Notes under the pieces: generated by a model
The model's input: the letters and a program-made list of their open reading frames with translations, nothing else
Told to the model about the DNA's origin: nothing
Database searches by the model: none
NCBI GenBank assembly: GCA_029866025.1
Contig: JARXAD010000002.1
Span: 175,688 to 239,687, forward strand
Origin: Vampirovibrionales bacterium
Lineage (GTDB): Bacteria; Cyanobacteriota; Vampirovibrionia; Vampirovibrionales; Vampirovibrionaceae
Direction of reading: 5' to 3'
DNA length: 64,000 bases
Translations under genes and position numbers: made by a program
Part shown: piece by piece, positions 61,179 through 64,000 of the stretch
How the letters are laid out: each line of letters opens with the position of its first letter
Position numbering within the stretch: position 1 is the first letter of the stretch

Positions 61179-61408
61179 GGGTGTATTCCTCCTAGACTTC
61201 ACACTATTGGAGCTTGTTTTGCAAGACTGTCTGCCCCCACTTAATAGCATTGGAGTGTTAAAGCTTAACCAGTTAAGCTTTTGGGCCGATCGTAATAAAC
61301 CAAATTGTGCTATTGCAACTCCCTAAAATAGCTTTAATGGTAAACCATGCTCGCATCAACATCTCATACGGATCTGGTGCCCCCGTTTCTTTTTCGTACT
61401 AACAATGG

Positions 61409-64000
61409 ATGCCCCGCTGCGTGCCCCCGGCGCCCTCTTCATCTCCAAAACCCAAACGGCCTTCTAAAACCTCGACAGCAAAGACAGAGGTCTCTTTGAG
61501 TGTGCCAAAAACTACTGCTCCAGCCGCTGTAGAAGCAAAAGTGGCTCCTAAAAAAAGAGCCCCGAAAGCCGCTACAAAAACCACGGGAACGACCGTCGCC
61601 GCTGAAAGCAGCACTCCCAAAGCGCCACGAAAATCGGCATCGGTAAAAAAAGCAGTGGCAGAAAAGCAGCCCCAACCCGTTGTAGAATCGGCCCCACAAC
61701 GTGCCCCTTCCCCTAAAGAGCCGCTAACAACAGCAAAGCCGCGAACTACCCGAAGCACCAAAGCCAAAAAACCTAAGACAACGCCGCCTGCTGTCATTAA
61801 AGACCCCGCTCCAACAATCGTTCCAGCGCCTTCCCCCGCATCACCACTTGCCCCTCCGCGACAGGGCATTCCTCATGGGATTGAGTATCAAGGGACGCCT
61901 TCTCGGCGCCTGTCTCAAAAGGCCTCTAATAAATCCTTTAGCAAATCCCGCCCTACTAAAAAGCGGGGCCGTCATACATCGCTAGGTGCAGTTTCTGCGG
62001 ACATCTACGGGTCTCCAGTGGACACCCCCCAAGACTATAGTTCACCTCACGCCCCTAAAGCGCCTCACCCTAGCAAACGGTCTTCAAAGCGGCCCAACCG
62101 CCATGCGGGTATTATCAATCGTTCGCCTCACCGCTCATACTCTCAGCGCCCTCCTCGCGAGGCTCAGCCTTATACGGCACCCGAGTTTGCCGAATCACCG
62201 TTGTTTCTAGACATACCCTCGCCAACGTCTGTGCCGTCTCGCCCTTTCGTTCAGCCTCTCTATACTCTTCATTACGGCTATATTAAACGCATGGCCACTG
62301 CAGGAGCTTGGCGACGGGGCGTAGGCACCTACAAAGCAGGGCAAGTGACGGCCTTAACACCTACCCAGTATGGCGTGGCCGCTCGGGTAAAAGGTAGTTA
62401 CAAAGAAGCCTACGATACCCAAATAGCCTTTTTGCCCGAAGAACTAGCAGCCCGCTGCAGTTGCCCACTGGAGCATGAGTGGTGCAAGCACGCGGTGGCG
62501 GTGGCCATGGCCGCCTGCGACAGTGGTTTCTGGCATGAATTTATGGGTGTTCCCCTGGAAGACCCTTCTCGTAGCCAAGATGTGGTGGCCACTGCCGAGC
62601 TGTACTCGGGCAGTTACCGTTTTTTCCTGAATGAGGCTCGCAAACCTGGCAAGTTAAGCTTGAAGATTCAAGAGCGCCAAACAGGGCGCTTGGTCAAACA
62701 CATTGAACCCTTGCTGATGCAGATTTTAGAGCTACAGCACGAGCACAATTATCAGTTTAACGATGCCACCTTGCGCGAAATTAGCGTGCTGAAGTACTTG
62801 TATCATCTTGGGTTTATGTTTACCAAAGATGGCTGGTACCATTTGCCCCCCACCCATGCCGCCGAGCTGTTTAGCTTGCTCATGACGCTGGAAGAAGTGT
62901 GTGACCCTCAGTATCAGCGCATGGTATTTGAGCCGGAACCTCTCAAGCTCCATTTGGGCGTCAATGTTTCCATGGCAGGCAACGTGTTGGTTTCCCTTCA
63001 TTGGCAGCACGAAGCCACCCAGGACGTGTTTCCTTTGGAAGACGTGAGACTGTTTGGCCCCCATTGCCCCTTTGGAGTCCGCCATCACAAGGTGTACCCG
63101 CTGGCCAATCAACTGGGGCGTTTACCCAAGCGGCTGACCAAGGCCACTTTTACGGATATTCGTGACGCTGAGGGTGGTAAATTTATTTATGAAGAGCTGC
63201 CTCGCTTGCGTGGCATGGTCTCTATTGATGAGGCTGAAAAGCTTCAAGAGCTGATGCTGGAATCGGCCATTCCTCAAAAAATTATCAATGTGGATATGAT
63301 GGATCCAGCCCTACTCAAAATTCGGGTGAGCTTAGACTTTGACTACGATGGCACCAAGGTGCCTTACAGTAAATCGGCCCCCAGCACGCCCTACATTATG
63401 GTGGTTAAAAAAGACGAAGACCGCATTTACTGGATTAAACGCGATGTTCGTTTGGAGAAAGCGGCGTATCAAGCCTTGCTGGAACAAAAGCTATCCCCCC
63501 TGCAAGGCCACACCCTATTTGCCGAAGCCGACGACGCCATTGAGTTTTACAACGATGGCCCCACCAACTTGGGCCCCGACTGGGTGCTAAAAAATCCGCC
63601 CAACGTGGATTTTAGCGCCATTGCCGTGGCCAATGAGCCCTTAAAGGTATGGGCCAAGGTCGACTTCGATGAATCGGTGAATTATTTTAGGATGACCATT
63701 TACTGCCGTATTGGCGAGCAACGCATGGACATTGATGACGTGCGCGAACGCATGCTGCAAGGCAAAAAATACTTTTTGCGCCCCGGCGCTGGCTATGTGG
63801 AAATTCCCTTGGCGGCCATTTTGCAATTTAACCGAACCTTGATGGCGCTAGAAGCCGAGAAACTGGCGGATGATGAAGACGGGTTGGATGTTTATAGAGT
63901 AGAAACCTTTAAAGCAGGCCTGTTACGAGAGCTGACGGAACAAGGCGTGGAACTGGACTTGGGCGAAAAGTTTGGCCAATTCTGGAGCCTCATTACCAGC
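61409..64000 (+). CDS. SWIM zinc-finger protein with histone-H1-like N-terminus (probable SNF2-family, C-terminus cut off)
   Basis: At least 864 residues; runs off the right edge. The first 290 residues are low complexity, with Lys/Ala/Pro/Thr-rich stretches like histone H1 tails (KVAPKKRAPKAATKTTG, STKAKKPKTTPPAV, FSKSRPTKKRG). Next is a SWIM zinc finger, CSCPLEHEWCKHAVAV (C-x-C-x(n)-C-x-H). A large mixed region follows, matching the bacterial SNF2 N-terminal layout in which SWIM precedes the helicase core. The helicase motifs would lie beyond the window, so the family is an inference. An in-frame stop at 61400 fixes the start at ATG 61409 or GTG 61421; no clear ribosome site is visible. Confidence 0.75.
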   Translation, partial: MPRCVPPAPSSSPKPKRPSKTSTAKTEVSLSVPKTTAPAAVEAKVAPKKRAPKAATKTTGTTVAAESSTPKAPRKSASVKKAVAEKQPQPVVESAPQRAPSPKEPLTTAKPRTTRSTKAKKPKTTPPAVIKDPAPTIVPAPSPASPLAPPRQGIPHGIEYQGTPSRRLSQKASNKSFSKSRPTKKRGRHTSLGAVSADIYGSPVDTPQDYSSPHAPKAPHPSKRSSKRPNRHAGIINRSPHRSYSQRPPREAQPYTAPEFAESPLFLDIPSPTSVPSRPFVQPLYTLHYGYIKRMATAGAWRRGVGTYKAGQVTALTPTQYGVAARVKGSYKEAYDTQIAFLPEELAARCSCPLEHEWCKHAVAVAMAACDSGFWHEFMGVPLEDPSRSQDVVATAELYSGSYRFFLNEARKPGKLSLKIQERQTGRLVKHIEPLLMQILELQHEHNYQFNDATLREISVLKYLYHLGFMFTKDGWYHLPPTHAAELFSLLMTLEEVCDPQYQRMVFEPEPLKLHLGVNVSMAGNVLVSLHWQHEATQDVFPLEDVRLFGPHCPFGVRHHKVYPLANQLGRLPKRLTKATFTDIRDAEGGKFIYEELPRLRGMVSIDEAEKLQELMLESAIPQKIINVDMMDPALLKIRVSLDFDYDGTKVPYSKSAPSTPYIMVVKKDEDRIYWIKRDVRLEKAAYQALLEQKLSPLQGHTLFAEADDAIEFYNDGPTNLGPDWVLKNPPNVDFSAIAVANEPLKVWAKVDFDESVNYFRMTIYCRIGEQRMDIDDVRERMLQGKKYFLRPGAGYVEIPLAAILQFNRTLMALEAEKLADDEDGLDVYRVETFKAGLLRELTEQGVELDLGEKFGQFWSLITS

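Noticed and set aside
61399-61869. 156-codon open frame on the minus strand opposite the SWIM protein N-terminus
   Set aside because: It is the antisense shadow of a Lys/Ala/Pro/Thr-rich coding region, giving a Gly/Val/Ala/Phe-rich translation with no ribosome site.

Overview
The window looks like a chromosomal segment of a Gram-negative-type bacterium on or near the cyanobacterial branch, most likely a non-photosynthetic Vampirovibrionia/Melainabacteria member. The evidence is mid GC with short intergenic gaps, a cyanobacterial-style S1 protein and Fur, outer-membrane lipid-transport proteins (a YhdP/AsmA-like giant and MlaD), TatA, rpmI-rplT without infC, and no photosynthesis genes. Several recurring lineage-type membrane proteins have no recognisable family. 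The assignment is an inference from gene content, not from a search.

Layout. 1-2160: divergent sensor histidine kinase (cut by the window edge) and ribosomal protein S1. 2250-4421: a perfect Fur-type palindrome in front of a threonine-aldolase-like PLP enzyme, tRNA-His, and fur. 4608-9044: tatA and a 1381-residue YhdP-like protein. 9164-13060: LOG-family nucleotide hydrolase, an ftsH/GDT1-type operon and a MerR-like regulator. 13353-20569: an unusual CDF transporter fused to CBS/CorC domains, a minor-pilin/adhesin pair, and a secreted GH8 glucanase. 20670-25455: split transketolase, an ATP-grasp enzyme, tgt. 25589-28699: LD-carboxypeptidase, MlaD and an unknown gene. 28912-31563: the tRNA-Trp-secE-nusG-rplK-rplA cluster. 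31699-35700: purB, a NUDIX enzyme and two low-complexity proteins. 35985-43787: comM-like gene, sppA, Yip1-like protein, mitochondrial-type aconitase and two unknown membrane proteins. 43915-47966: a five-gene operon (TPR protein, small secreted protein, aroK, aroB, RibD-like reductase). 48123-51440: tsaD, ylqD-like, rimM, trmD and a small SRP RNA gene. 52399-56709: WlbB-like acetyltransferase, rlmH, DUF1934-like protein, nadK coupled to a matrixin-like protease. 56931-64000: unknown membrane protein, rpmI-rplT, a second HExxH protease, zinc-ribbon protein, and the N-terminal part of a SWIM/SNF2-type protein.

Functionally this is mostly core metabolism and translation. Scattered among it is a cell-surface and hydrolase component: GH8 glucanase, pilin/adhesin, two matrixin-type proteases, glycine-zipper protein and LysM protein. 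That would suit an organism interacting with other cells or degrading polysaccharide.

The most unusual items are the CDF-CBS-CorC fusion, a roughly 200-bp dispersed repeat that sits in the same orientation-dependent position between three convergent gene pairs, and a Fur box in front of a threonine-aldolase-like gene whose 3' end overlaps tRNA-His. No CRISPR array, insertion sequence or prophage was seen.
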